A DNA stretch of 64,000 nt from Nannocystis pusilla (GCF_026626665.1 NZ_JAPNKE010000002.1:352501-416500); one strand, 5' to 3'; numbered from the stretch's first letter, positions 26,530-38,484 are shown. Numbers and translations are program-made. Notes: generated from the sequence alone by a model not told the origin.

Positions 26530-26580
26530 ATGCGAGATGGTCTCGCAGGCATGCGAGACCATCTCGCAGGCATGCGAGAC
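26530..26580. terminator. Tandem 21-bp hairpins with complementary loops
   Basis: Two tandem 21-bp units plus a partial third. Each unit is a perfect hairpin, TGCGAGA-N3-TCTCGCA, joined by GGCA. The loop is TGG in the first and CCA in the second, so the loops are complementary. The array starts 34 bp after the stop of the MnmC-like gene (minus strand), where a terminator is expected. No U-tract. Confidence 0.5.
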
Positions 26581-26613
26581 AGCCAGCCGGCCGCGCCGCG
26601 GGCATCACGAGCT

Positions 26614-29121
<2,508 letters not shown>

Positions 29122-29276
29122 GCGCGGAGCGGTTTGGCGGTTCGGGATTGGAAGACAAATCGGTCGGTGACGCGCTACGGGGTATCGTTTCGCGGGCGAG
29201 CGCTGGGCTCGGCCCGCAGTGCGCAGAGGCGGCGGGCAAGCGAAAGAAGGGGCCGCGGCGCCACCGACCGCGCGCG

Positions 29277-30518
29277 TCACATGAGCTTGCGACGCGAGAA
29301 CTCGGCGCGCAGCTTGGCGAGCGCGCCCTCCTGGAGCTGACGGATCCGCTCGCGCGACAGCGAGTAGCCGGCGCCGATGTCCTTGAGGGTCATCTCGGTC
29401 TCGCCGTCGAGGCCGACGCGCTTGCGCAGGATGTCGGCCTCGAGCGGGGTGAGCTGGGCGAACACTTCGGCGAGCTGCGACTGCAGCAGGTCGCGGTCGA
29501 TGAGGTCGGACGGGGGGACGTAGTCGGGGTCGGCGACGGCGTCGGCGAGGGTGCCATCGCTGTCGCGCGAGGCCGGCGAGGCGAGGCTCAGCGGGGTCTC
29601 CATCAGCGACCAGCCCATGCGGGAGATCCGCTCGCGGCTGACGCCGCTGACGAAGGCCAGCTCCTCGTCGGTGGGCTCGCGGCCCTCGGCGAGCTCGAAG
29701 TCGCGGCGGGCGCGGGCGACCTTCTGGCAGGCCTCGATCATGTGGACGGGCAGGCGGACGCAGCGCGACTTGTCGGCGATCGAGCGGGTGATGGCGTGAC
29801 GGATCCACCAGGCCGCGTAGGTCGAGAAGCGGCAGCCGCGGGCGGGGTCGAAGCGGGCCACGGCCTTGAGCAGGCCGAGGTTGCCCTCCTGGATGAGGTC
29901 GGGCAGGGGCACGCTGCCGCGGTAGAACCGGCGCGCGAGGGCGACGACGAGGCGCAGGTTGGAGCGCACGAAGGCGTTGCGGGCGGCGACGAAGGCGGCC
30001 TGCTTGCTGCGCACGGCGGCGACGTAGCGGGCGAACGGGACGCTGCCGCGGCGCGGGGGATGGACGGCGAGGCAGGTCGGGGCGCCGCGGTTGCCCTCGA
30101 GGGTGCCGAGGTCGGCGACGAGCAGGTCGGCGAGCTCGGTGTCGACGTCGGCCTCGAGCAGGATGCCGGCGACGCGGTCGCGGGCGGCGTGGAAGGCGTC
30201 GTGGTGCTTGCGCAGGTCGCGGTCGCGGAGGGTCCGCGCGGCCTTCTCATAGGCGGCCAGGGCGGCGTGCGAGCAGACCTCGTCGGCCAGCCGCTCGCGT
30301 ACGAACGCGCAGATCGGCTCGGCGTAGGGCGGATAGTCGAGGAGCGCCGTCCACATGCCGCGGCGCAGGTGCACCAGCTTGATCGCAGCGGCGGTCTCCT
30401 CTTCGCGCGTCATCACCTCGGCGTCGGCGAGGTCGCGGAAGTAAGTGGTGAGTGGCCGGTGCGACGAATCATTCACCAGAGCGCCGTTCGAGTCACGGGT
30501 ATCGATTTCTCGCAGCAT
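29277..30518 (-). CDS. RpoD-like alternative (group 2) sigma-70 factor
   Basis: 413-residue primary-like sigma factor. A short region 1.2 (PLTTYFRDLADAEVMTREEE) is followed by a non-conserved region. Region 2 is complete: NLRLVVALARRFYRG, LIQEGNLGLLKAVARFD, CRFSTYAAWWIRHAITRSIA, SRCVRLPVHMIE. Region 3 has EGREPTDEELAFVSGVS. Region 4 reads LTPLEADILRKRVGLDG and YSLSRERIRQLQEGALAKLR. It resembles Myxococcus SigB/SigC/RpoS-type factors rather than the housekeeping RpoD, which is longer. The ATG at 30518 has AAGGA upstream. A TTGACA hexamer at 30687-30692 (minus strand) could be its -35. Probably controls stationary-phase or developmental genes (inference). Confidence 0.9.
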   Translation of the reverse strand: MLREIDTRDSNGALVNDSSHRPLTTYFRDLADAEVMTREEETAAAIKLVHLRRGMWTALLDYPPYAEPICAFVRERLADEVCSHAALAAYEKAARTLRDRDLRKHHDAFHAARDRVAGILLEADVDTELADLLVADLGTLEGNRGAPTCLAVHPPRRGSVPFARYVAAVRSKQAAFVAARNAFVRSNLRLVVALARRFYRGSVPLPDLIQEGNLGLLKAVARFDPARGCRFSTYAAWWIRHAITRSIADKSRCVRLPVHMIEACQKVARARRDFELAEGREPTDEELAFVSGVSRERISRMGWSLMETPLSLASPASRDSDGTLADAVADPDYVPPSDLIDRDLLQSQLAEVFAQLTPLEADILRKRVGLDGETEMTLKDIGAGYSLSRERIRQLQEGALAKLRAEFSRRKLM

Positions 30519-31016
30519 GGTGTCAGTCCTTCCATATCCGGGCGGCCATTCGCCGCCGTACGCGTGGTCCGAGCGGCTCGCCGGCGCATCGAGGCCGTGC
30601 CGCGGATCTCGCCCTCGCCCCGGGGAGAACCTTGTTTCCCGGGCGCTCGGTCGTCTTGTGGGAGAACTGATCGGGGCCCGGACGGATGTCAATGCCGGCC
30701 GGCGCAACTTTTTTCGCGACGTTTTTTGGGGTCCGAAGCGCCCAGCGAGGCGCAGGCGCGGCGTCAGGCGAACGGACCCTGGACACTCCTTCTACGGCGA
30801 TCGCAGGGCCCGGCGGCGTGGGCGGGCTGTCGCGCATGCAATGGTAGAAGGGCGTCGCGCGGCGTGCGCGGGGATTGGCACGTGGATCGGTGGAAATGGC
30901 CTCCGGGGCCTCTCAGAGGCGCTCTGGAGGCCGAAGGACGGGTGTCCGCCGCAGCCCCCGGGGCGCGGTTGCGCGGGCCGGCGATCCGAAAATAAGAGGC
31001 TCACGAGGATTCGGAC
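30519..31016. other. Divergent intergenic region
   Basis: Between the sigma gene and the DUF1328 gene. It contains two T-runs (near 30709 and 30722) and TTGACA on the minus strand at 30687-30692. No gene recognised. Confidence 0.4.
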
Positions 31017-31178
31017 ATGCTTCGCTGGGCGCTCATCTTCCTGTTCATCTCGCTGGTGGCCGCGCTGATCGGCTTCGGCGGCATCACGGTGGTCGCGGTC
31101 CAGCTGGCGCAGGTGCTGTTCTACATCTTCCTGGGCGGCTTCGCGGTGATGCTGGTGGCGGAGCTGCTGGCAGGCTGA
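31017..31178 (+). CDS. DUF1328 (YtjA-type) small membrane protein
   Basis: A 53-residue membrane protein: MLRWALIFLFISLVAALIGF, then GGITVVAVQLAQVLFYIFLG and GGFAVMLVAELLAG. Two hydrophobic helices and the opening M-L-R-W-A-L-x-F-L are characteristic of the DUF1328 family (E. coli YtjA, about 53 residues). GAGG lies 8 nt before the ATG. Full length. Function unknown; homologues are often stress-induced, which would fit its position beside an alternative sigma-factor gene. Confidence 0.9.
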   Translation: MLRWALIFLFISLVAALIGFGGITVVAVQLAQVLFYIFLGGFAVMLVAELLAG

Positions 31179-32229
31179 GCCGTACGGCGAGGGCCGCAGC
31201 GGCCTGTCGCGGGCGACATGTATTAATAGGAAGGCGATTGGCCAGGCCGGGGGCCGCGCCGACGCCTCGACGAGGCGAGCGCGCAGCGGCTTGCAGCTCG
31301 CGGGCTTTCGTCGAGGCGAGAGAGGGTCATCTGCGGCCGCGAGGCGGTGTCCGCGGCCTGGGCGGCGATCCACGCAAACCCTCCTGCGCGCCGGTCGTCA
31401 GCGAGCCGGCAGGGTCCGGTCGTCGCCGTGCACGCATTCGCCCCGCTCGCTGTCCTCATTCCAGAGCGGCCGCAGCGGTCGTGCTCGGGGCGCCAATGGT
31501 CGCACTCGGGTTCATGAATCGAATCGCAGCCGGTTGCGCACGGCCAGGCGGAAGCACGGCTCGGATTCGCCGCATGAGTTCGTCCGGCTGGCGTGCGCGG
31601 TGGGTCGATCACCCGATCGGATTGTCCGTTATTTGCGCTACGTGGGACCGAAGGACGGCGCACCGCGGCGCTCGGACGCAAGCAGGGAGGAGGAATCCCC
31701 GCGGGCCGGGAGCCCTGGCCCGTGTCGGCGCAAGGTGCGCCACGACGGGCACGAGCCTGGCGGAGCTCGCGCCGATCAGCGCGCAAGGGGCGCCGGTTCA
31801 GAGGGGCGAATACGCGCGTGCTCGGACGCCTGGACCGGCGACCACGACGGGTGAACGCGAGCGAACGCGCGCGTCCGGACGCGACGACCCGGGCCGGCGG
31901 TGATGCCGCGGCGCCGGGGGCGCCCGATCGCGGCCGCCCGGGGAGGGCGAGCGGGCGGACGACAATGCGTAGAGCACGACCGGAACTGTTTTGAAAACGA
32001 TCGCGCCCGCACGCTCGCGGTGCCATGAAAGGGTCGCAGGACCGCTGGGCCGCGAATGTCGACAATAGCGAGGTCGATAGCGGTCGCCGGCGGGCGGCGA
32101 ACGGATCGAAGTGCGATGAATGACAGGACGCCGAACGGCGAGGCTCGAGCGCTCGACTCACGCGAGTCGAGGCGGATGGCGAGAGCCCGCAGGCGTCACG
32201 AGTGCTCGGGCGGCGAGAGCCGGCGGGTG
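31179..32229. other. 1-kb intergenic region, no gene recognised
   Basis: Between the DUF1328 gene and the 3' end of the MFS gene. Several ORFs cover it on both strands, but they are Arg/Ala/Gly-rich shadows without family resemblance or start sites. A 31-bp imperfect tandem duplication (32179-32209 and 32213-32243) overlaps the MFS stop codon. Confidence 0.45.
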
Positions 32230-33895
32230 TCACGGATGCTCGGCGTGCGGCGGATCGATGGAAGCACCGCGGGCCCGGGCGGCCGCGAGGGCGCGCGCGT
32301 CGACGAGGTGGACGACGCCGGCGTCTTCGCTGAGGGCCGCGAGCTTCGTCAGCAGGGCCTGGTCGGCGACCACCGCGCGGCCGTGCTGGCGCAGGTGCTC
32401 GGACCACGAGCCGAGCGCGAAGGTCTCGACGAAGAGGTCGGGATCGGCGAGGTCCTCGTAGATCGACCAGTCGCTGGCGCCGTCGCGGCGGCGCAGGTTC
32501 TCGAGCTCGCGGCTCAGGGCCAGGAACTCGGCGCGCCGGGCCGCGGCGACGCGGTGGCGGCGGACGATCAGGACCGGGCCGGCGTGGTGGTCGAGGTCGG
32601 TGCCGAGGACCACGGGCTCGGGCCAGGCGGCCCACGACGCGACGGCCTCGCGGCGGGCGTCGCCGAGGCGCCAGCGCACGGCCCCGAGCGCGCCGAGGGC
32701 GACGCCGGCGGCCGCGATCGTGAGGGTGCCGGGCGAGCCGAGCTGACCGGCGAGGCTGCCCCAGGCGAGGCTGCCGAGCGCGAGGCCGCCCTGGAAGACC
32801 AGCAGGTAGAAGCCGAGCGCGCGCGCGTGGACCCACCCGGGCGCAGCCGAGGCGGCGGCGACGTTGAGGCTCGACATGATGCTGATCCAGGCGACGCCGG
32901 TGGCGAGCATGGCGAGGTACAGCAGCGGCTCGCTGCGCACGTGGCCGAGCATCAGCATGGTGGCGGCGTAGAGCAGGCTGGCGGCGGCGGTCAGGCGATC
33001 GGGGCCCCAGCGCGCGCAGCTTCGGCATCACCGCGGCGCCGAACAGCGCGCCGGCGCCGACGCAGCCGAGCAGGGCGCCGAACCGCAGAGGGCTCATGTG
33101 CAGCTCGCGGCGGGCGATCACCGGCAAGAGGGCCCACAGCGCGCTGCCGCAGACGATGAAGGCGGCGGCGCGGGCGATCACGGCCCGCAGCACCGGCGCG
33201 TGGACGGCGAAGCGCATGCCGGCGACGATCGCCCCGACGACCCGCTCGGGGGTCTGCGGCGGGGGCTTTCGCGTGGGTCGCCAGCGCACCACCTGGACCA
33301 CGACCAGCGAGAAGACGCAGGCGTTGAACGCATAGACCGCGCCGCTGCCGGCGAGGGCGACGCCGACGCCGCCGATCGCAGGCCCGACGGCGCGAGCGAT
33401 GTTGACCGCGACGCCCCCGAGAGTGACGGCGGAGGCGAGCTCGCCGGCGGCGACCTGCGACGGCAGCACCGACTGCCACAGCGGGGCCGACAGCGCGGCG
33501 CCGAGGCCGAGGGCGAAGGTGAGGGCGAGCAGGGCCGCGGGCCCGAGCGCGCCGGTGATCGAGAGGACCGCGAGCGCGAGCGAGACCGCGGCCATCCACG
33601 CGGCGAAGCCGACGAGCAGCCGCCGGCGGTCGAACAGATCGGCGAAGGCGGCCGCGGGCAGGCCGACGAGCAGCACCGGCGCGCCGGACATGGTCTGCAG
33701 CAGGGCGACGTAGATCGGCGCGCTGGCGAGGGAGGTCATGTCCCAGCTGCCGACGGCGTTCTGCACCCACAGGGCGATGTTCGACCCGAGCGCGCCGAGC
33801 CACAGCGAGCGGAACACGCGGTGGCGCAGCGGCGCCCAGGCCGAGGCGGGAGCGGCGGACGAAGCGGGAGGATCAGCGGGGGGCGTGGTCGCCAT
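32230..33895 (-). CDS. MFS exporter with C-terminal ABM-like domain (frameshifted)
   Basis: MFS_3-type (EntS-like) transporter of about 555 residues if repaired. Start at the ATG at 33895, 23 bp inside the XapX gene end. Transmembrane segments begin with HRVFRSLWLGALGSNIALWV, and the family motif LPAAAFADLFDRRRLLVGF is present. The frame shifts near 33010-33016 (KLRALGPRSPDR should read on as GPDRLTAAASLLYAATML). The second half has TM helices to about residue 430, then a dimeric alpha+beta barrel-like domain (GPVLIVRRHRVA, SDWSIYEDLADPDLFVETF) of the antibiotic-biosynthesis-monooxygenase type. That fusion is common in this MFS branch. Last gene of the amidohydrolase operon; substrate unknown. 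Confidence 0.78.
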
Positions 33896-34136
33896 GGTCG
33901 GGCTCGGGCGCGGGCACGCCGGTGATCTTGGGCGCGCACTCGCGGGAGAACCATGCCGCACTCAGCGGCTCCCCGGCGAGGAGCCGCCGCGCGATCGGCC
34001 CGACCTGCTCGCCGAGGAGCATGCCGAACAGCCCGAGCAGCGCCACGATCGGCGGCGCCGGTGAGCGCACGTTCAGCACGCTGTAGAGGACGCCGACGAG
34101 GACGCCGACGCCGAGCGAGAGCAGGTAGAGCTTCAT
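33873..34136 (-). CDS. XapX-domain membrane protein
   Basis: 87-residue protein whose first about 50 residues, MKLYLLSLGVGVLVGVLYSV, then VRSPAPPIVALLGLFGMLLG, are a clear XapX (DUF1427) domain: two short membrane helices with a conserved R-S-P-A-P-P turn. The remaining about 35 residues are hydrophilic. XapX proteins are commonly encoded beside YcaC-like hydrolases and MFS exporters, exactly as here. Six bp separate it from the YcaC-like gene, and its end overlaps the MFS start by 23 bp. Function unknown. Confidence 0.9.
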   Translation of the reverse strand: MKLYLLSLGVGVLVGVLYSVLNVRSPAPPIVALLGLFGMLLGEQVGPIARRLLAGEPLSAAWFSRECAPKITGVPAPEPDHGDHAPR

Positions 34137-34142
34137 GGAGGC

Positions 34143-34799
34143 CTAGTGGCCGCCCTCGGAGGCGTTGAACATGGTCTTGGCGTAGATGATCCCGAGGCCG
34201 TAGGCGCCGCCGAGCTCGGCGGCCAGGCCGGTGGTCGCGCCGTAGGTCTCGCCGCGGGCCCAGTCGCGCTGCAGCTCGAGCAGGTACTGCAGGGCGGTCA
34301 GCGGGCGCGCGCCGGCCTGGACCATGCGGGTGATCGCCTGCTCGTGGGCCTCGTCGGACACGTCGCCGCAGGCGTCCGTGATCACGTAGACCTCGAAGCC
34401 CTGCTCGATCGCCGACAGCACCGGGCCGACGATGCACACCGACGTCCACAGGCCGGCGATGACGACGCGGGACTTGCCGAGCTTGTTGACGCGGTCGATG
34501 ACGTTCTGGTCCTCCCAGCAATTCATGGTGGTGCGATCGATGAGGTCGAGCTCCGGCTGGGCGGCGCGGATCTCGGCGAAGATCGGGCCGGAGAAGGTCT
34601 TCTCGGCCACCGTGGTGAGGATCGTGGCGACGCCGAAGATCCGGGCCGCGCGGGCCGCCAGGGCGGCGTTGTTGCGCAGCATGATGGCGTCGATCGAGCG
34701 GGTGGCGAACGCCATCTGCGACTGGTGGTCGATGAGGATCAGGGTGTGGTCGCCGGGGGTGAGCAGCGACTTGGCGGGGGTGGCGGTGGCGGTGGGCAT
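34143..34799 (-). CDS. YcaC-like cysteine hydrolase (isochorismatase fold)
   Basis: 218-residue hydrolase of the isochorismatase-like superfamily. The catalytic Asp is in LILIDHQSQMAF, the Lys in VAEKTFSGPIF, and the nucleophile Cys in VIAGLWTSVCIVGPVL, with the usual cis-peptide segment before it. The tail GIIYAKTMFNASEG is typical of YcaC relatives. Length is normal (about 210). Substrate unknown for the subfamily. ATG at 34799; 41 bp downstream of the AlgE-like gene in a five-gene operon. Confidence 0.9.
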   Translation of the reverse strand: MPTATATPAKSLLTPGDHTLILIDHQSQMAFATRSIDAIMLRNNAALAARAARIFGVATILTTVAEKTFSGPIFAEIRAAQPELDLIDRTTMNCWEDQNVIDRVNKLGKSRVVIAGLWTSVCIVGPVLSAIEQGFEVYVITDACGDVSDEAHEQAITRMVQAGARPLTALQYLLELQRDWARGETYGATTGLAAELGGAYGLGIIYAKTMFNASEGGH

Positions 34800-34840
34800 G
34801 TCGAGTCCTTGGGTGATTGAGTTGAGTGCAACGGTGACGG

Positions 34841-36688
34841 TCAGAACTTGAGGGTCAGCCAGGTGGCGACGAAGTCGACGTCGCGGGTGCGTCCGGCCTG
34901 GGCGAGGAAGGGGCCGCGGAAGAAGCGGCCGACGGTGACGACGAAGCCGATGTGACGCCCGAGCTCGGCCTCGAGGGTGGCGCCGGCGCGGTGGCCGATG
35001 AAGCGGGCGTCGTTGAGCCCTGCGAGGATCGGCTCGCCGGGGACGTTGTAGATGCCGTCGGCCCGGCTGTAGCGCCACAGGCACACCCAGTCGAGGGTGA
35101 GGCTCAGGCGCTCCAGGGGGGCGAGCGTCAACATCGGGTGGACGTCGTAGAAGTTGGCGGGGCCGATCAGGGCGTCCTCGCCGAAGTAGGAGCCCTTGGG
35201 GAACAGCGCCGAGAAGGTGCCCATGGGCCGCCGGCCGCCGCGATCGCCGGAGGCGACGTCGAGGCGCACGCCGAGCCTCGGGTCCCACGGCAGCGGGAGG
35301 GCGACGCCGGTGTCGCTGGCGAGGGTCCAGGCCAGCAGCGGGGCGTCGCCGAACTTGCCGGTCTGCAGCACCGCCTCGAGGTTGTAGTCGAGCCGGCCGG
35401 CGGCGCCGAACCAACGTGTCCCGAGAGACAGGCGACGCTCGTGCGCCCGGCCGCGCTGGTACTCGGCGTCGGGGCGGTCGAGGTAGAGCGCGTAGACGTC
35501 GACCTGGCCGCCGGGCAGCGGCGAGGGCACCGTGGCGTGGGCGCCGGCGAACCACTGGCCGCGCTCCCAGCCGTCGTCGAACACGCCGGGGCGAGTGGCG
35601 ACCGGGCGCGTGACGAACAGGTGGGCGCGGACGCGGCGGACGGCGACGATCAGCGAGACGCCGTCGAAGCTGCGGCGGACGTTGGGGCCCTCGCGCGGGG
35701 AGACCAGGCGGCCGGAGCCGAACGCGAGCTCGTGGCGGCCGGCGCGGAGGATGACGCGCAGGCCGGGGCGCTCGAGGTCGAAGTCGGCGAAGGCCTGGTG
35801 GAAGTCGAGGTCGTCGCGGTCGATGTCCCGCGGGCCGCCGGGGCGGCCGGTCTCGAGGGCGCTCTTGATCTGCGCGAAGGCGCGGAAGTAGGGGGCGCGC
35901 AGCTCGGCGTGCAGCATGTAGCGCTGCAGCCACGACAGCGAGCGCGGCGGGCCTGCCCCCCAGTCGAGGTGGCGGAAGGCGTCGAGGCGCTGGCGGGTCT
36001 CGCCGCCGAAGCCGAGCGCGACCCGCTTGCGCGGACCGAGCGGGATGTACTTGAGGACATCCAGGAGGTCGACCTGGCGCGTGGGGTCGCGCAAATAGCG
36101 GTAGTCCTCATCGGCGCGCAGCAGGCGGTAGGGCGGCGGGGCGGCCGGCGGACCGCCGCCGCGACCGGCCAGCGCGGCGGCCTCGCTGGCGCCGGCGGCC
36201 TGGGCCGGCGACGCGGGTTTGATGGAAGGTGAGATGGCCTTGGGGACAGGTCGCGGGGCGGCGGCGCTCATGTCCTCGGGGACAGTCAGCTGCGCCGTGG
36301 CGGGCGGGGTAGGCTGGCTGTCCCTTGGGACAGTGGATCCTGGCCCGGGCGCGGAGGTGGTCGTCGCTGCAGGGGCAGCGTCGGCGGGGGCGAGGGACGA
36401 CCTGTCCTCGGGGGCAGATCCGGGGGCCGCGGGCGCGCTGAGGGTCATGTCCGCGAGGACATGCGGCGCGAGGGTGGTGGTCGGTGTGTCCGAAGGGACA
36501 TGGGATGCGACCGCCGCGGGCGACATGTCCGCAGGGACATGTCCGTGCGGACCGCCCGCGGGCGGCTCGGCGCGCGCGAGGCTCGGGCCGCCGAGGGCGA
36601 CCGCGAGCGCCGCGGTCCGGGCCGCGCGCACGCGACCGCCGGGCCCGGCGCGGCGCGGCGCCGGGCATGTCCGCGAGGACAGGTGCAT
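34841..36688 (-). CDS. AlgE-like (alginate-export family) outer-membrane protein with repeat-built linker
   Basis: 615-residue predicted outer-membrane beta-barrel. Residues about 200-615 carry the alginate-export family pattern: YRLLRADEDYRYLRD near the start, GRHELAFGSGRLVSPREGPN, FDGVSLIV, SLGTRWFGAAGRLDYNLEAV, and SYFGEDALIGPANFYDVHP near the end. The signal peptide (RTAALAVALGGPSLARA) is preceded by 24 extra residues. The linker (about 45-170) is Ala/Pro/Ser-rich and built largely from TGTCC-N4-GGACA hairpins, translated as GHVPADMS, HVPSDT, HVLADM, TVPRDS, TVPEDMS. Homologues generally lack such a linker. ATG at 36688, 5 bp after the amidohydrolase stop. Confidence 0.82.
   Translation of the reverse strand: MHLSSRTCPAPRRAGPGGRVRAARTAALAVALGGPSLARAEPPAGGPHGHVPADMSPAAVASHVPSDTPTTTLAPHVLADMTLSAPAAPGSAPEDRSSLAPADAAPAATTTSAPGPGSTVPRDSQPTPPATAQLTVPEDMSAAAPRPVPKAISPSIKPASPAQAAGASEAAALAGRGGGPPAAPPPYRLLRADEDYRYLRDPTRQVDLLDVLKYIPLGPRKRVALGFGGETRQRLDAFRHLDWGAGPPRSLSWLQRYMLHAELRAPYFRAFAQIKSALETGRPGGPRDIDRDDLDFHQAFADFDLERPGLRVILRAGRHELAFGSGRLVSPREGPNVRRSFDGVSLIVAVRRVRAHLFVTRPVATRPGVFDDGWERGQWFAGAHATVPSPLPGGQVDVYALYLDRPDAEYQRGRAHERRLSLGTRWFGAAGRLDYNLEAVLQTGKFGDAPLLAWTLASDTGVALPLPWDPRLGVRLDVASGDRGGRRPMGTFSALFPKGSYFGEDALIGPANFYDVHPMLTLAPLERLSLTLDWVCLWRYSRADGIYNVPGEPILAGLNDARFIGHRAGATLEAELGRHIGFVVTVGRFFRGPFLAQAGRTRDVDFVATWLTLKF
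36271..36681. repeat. Array of TGTCC-N4-GGACA hairpins inside a coding region
   Basis: Perfect copies at 36271-36284, 36319-36332, 36448-36461, 36487-36500, 36526-36539 and 36668-36681, with an imperfect one at 36403-36416. Loops vary (TCGG, CTTG, GCGA, GAAG, GCAG, GCGA). The copies lie in the linker and signal-peptide part of the AlgE-like gene, and most are read in the same frame. Confidence 0.75.
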
Positions 36689-36693
36689 GGCGC

Positions 36694-38484
36694 TCAGAAC
36701 ACCGCGCAGGGGCAGGCGAGGCCGACGTGGTGGTGGTGGTGATGGTGGGCGCGGTGGCGCAGGGCGCGGGCGACCACGCCGGGGTCGTAGCCGCCGTACT
36801 GCGCGGGCGGGGCCCAGTCGGGGCTGAACGGCAGCGGCGGCGGGGCGAGGCCGCCGAAGTCGCCGCTGGCGTGGACGACGTCGCCGCCGACCACCGTGAG
36901 CACCGAGGTGAGGTCGCGGATCTCCGCCTCCGGCACCGCGAAGTAGTCGTCCGACAGCACCGCGAGGTCGCCGAGGCAGCCCTCGGCGACGAGGCCGCGC
37001 TGGCCGTCCTCGCCGGAGAACCACCCGTTGCCGGCGGTGTAGAGGCGCAGCGCCTGCTCGCGCGACAGGCGGGCGCCGGGGCCGAGCAGCTCGGTGCCGC
37101 CGACGCTGCGACCGGAGACGAGCCAGCCGAGGCCGACCCACGGGTTGTAGCTGGCGACGCGCGTGGCGTCGGTGCCGCCGCCGACGGGGATCCCCGCGGC
37201 CAACATGCGGCGCACGGGCGGGGCGTCGCTGGTGGCCTCGGGGCCGTAGCGGTGCAGGAAGTGCTCGCCCTGGTAGGCCATGCGGTGCTGAATGGCGATG
37301 CCGCCGCCGAGCGCGGCGATACGGTCGATGTTCTTCGCCGAGACGGTCTCGGCGTGGTCGAAGAACCACCGCAGGCCGGCGAACGGGACCTTCCTGTTCA
37401 CGGCCTCGAACACGTCGAGCATGCGGGTGATCGACTCGTCGTAGGTGGCGTGCAGGCGGAACGGCCAGCGGTGCGCGACCAGGTGCTCGACCACGGCCTC
37501 GAGCTGGGTCTCCATCTGCGGCGGCAGGTCGGGCCGCGGCTCGAGGAAGTCCTCGAAGTCGGCGGCCGAGTAGACGAGCATCTCGCCGGCGCCGTTGAGG
37601 CGGTAGTAGTCGTCGCCGCGGCCGGGGCTGACCGCCTGCGACCATTGACGGAAGTCGTCCAGCTCCTGGCCGGGGCGCTGGGTGAACAGGTTGTAGGCGA
37701 CCCGCACGGTGAGCTGCCTGGCGGCCGCGAGCTCCTCGATGATCTGGTAGTGCTCGGGGTACTGCTGGAAGCCGCCGCCGGCGTCGATGGCCCCGGTGAT
37801 GCCGAGCCGGTTGAGCTCGCGCATGAAGTGACGGGTGCTGTTGCGCTGCTCGTCGGGCAGAAGCCGCGGGCCCTTGGCGAGGGTGGCGTAGAGGATCCAC
37901 GCGTTCGGCTTGGCGACCAGAAGGCCAGTCGGCTCGCCGTGGCGGTCGCGCTGGATGACGCCGCCCGGCGGGTCGGGGGTGTCGCGCGTGTAGCCGACGG
38001 CCCGCAGCGCGGCGCGGTTGAGCAGCGCCTGCGCGTAGAGGTGGAGCACGAACACCGGGGTGTCGGGCGCGGCGGCGTTGAGCTCGTCGAGGGTCGGCAT
38101 GCGCCGCTCGGCGAACTGAAACTCCGACCAACCACCGACGACGCGCACCCACTGCGGCGGCGGGGTGATCTGCGCCTGCGCCCGCAGCCGCCGCAGCGCC
38201 TCGGCCAGCGAGGCGACGCCGTCCCACCGCAATTCGCTGTTGTAGGTCAGGCCGCCGCGGATGAGGTGGAGGTGCGAATCGATGAGGCCCGGGATCGCCC
38301 GCCGACCGCGGAGATCGATCCGCCGCGCGCCGGCGCCGGCGCGCGCCAGGACGTCGGCGTCGTCGCCGACGGCGACGAATCGCCCGTCGCGGATCGCCGC
38401 GGCGGAGGCCTCGGGCACCCGCGGGTCCATGGTCGTGATTCGCCCGTTGAAGAGGATCAGATCGGCGTCCGCGCTGGCTGTCAT
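36694..38484 (-). CDS. YtcJ-like amidohydrolase
   Basis: 596-residue metal-dependent amidohydrolase of the YtcJ/amidohydrolase-3 family. The metal motif is in the N-terminal barrel (GLIDSHLHLIRGG), with GGWSEFQF, RLHATYDESI, WFFDHAETVS, GGGTDATRVASYNPWVGLGW and the C-terminal GYLG-like EGCLGDLAVLSDDYF. Near the C-terminus is a natural run of seven His (RAHHHHHHHVG) followed by CPCAVF. His- and Cys-rich tails are seen in some relatives and may bind metal. First gene of the five-gene operon; the downstream outer-membrane protein, hydrolase and exporter suggest uptake and breakdown of an N-acyl or cyclic amide compound (inference). Confidence 0.9.
   Translation of the reverse strand: MTASADADLILFNGRITTMDPRVPEASAAAIRDGRFVAVGDDADVLARAGAGARRIDLRGRRAIPGLIDSHLHLIRGGLTYNSELRWDGVASLAEALRRLRAQAQITPPPQWVRVVGGWSEFQFAERRMPTLDELNAAAPDTPVFVLHLYAQALLNRAALRAVGYTRDTPDPPGGVIQRDRHGEPTGLLVAKPNAWILYATLAKGPRLLPDEQRNSTRHFMRELNRLGITGAIDAGGGFQQYPEHYQIIEELAAARQLTVRVAYNLFTQRPGQELDDFRQWSQAVSPGRGDDYYRLNGAGEMLVYSAADFEDFLEPRPDLPPQMETQLEAVVEHLVAHRWPFRLHATYDESITRMLDVFEAVNRKVPFAGLRWFFDHAETVSAKNIDRIAALGGGIAIQHRMAYQGEHFLHRYGPEATSDAPPVRRMLAAGIPVGGGTDATRVASYNPWVGLGWLVSGRSVGGTELLGPGARLSREQALRLYTAGNGWFSGEDGQRGLVAEGCLGDLAVLSDDYFAVPEAEIRDLTSVLTVVGGDVVHASGDFGGLAPPPLPFSPDWAPPAQYGGYDPGVVARALRHRAHHHHHHHVGLACPCAVF

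Noticed and set aside
36740..36770. Run of seven His codons, as in an engineered tag
   Set aside because: It lies 11 residues from a normal CPCAVF end in a native operon; relatives carry His-rich tails, so no vector origin is implied.
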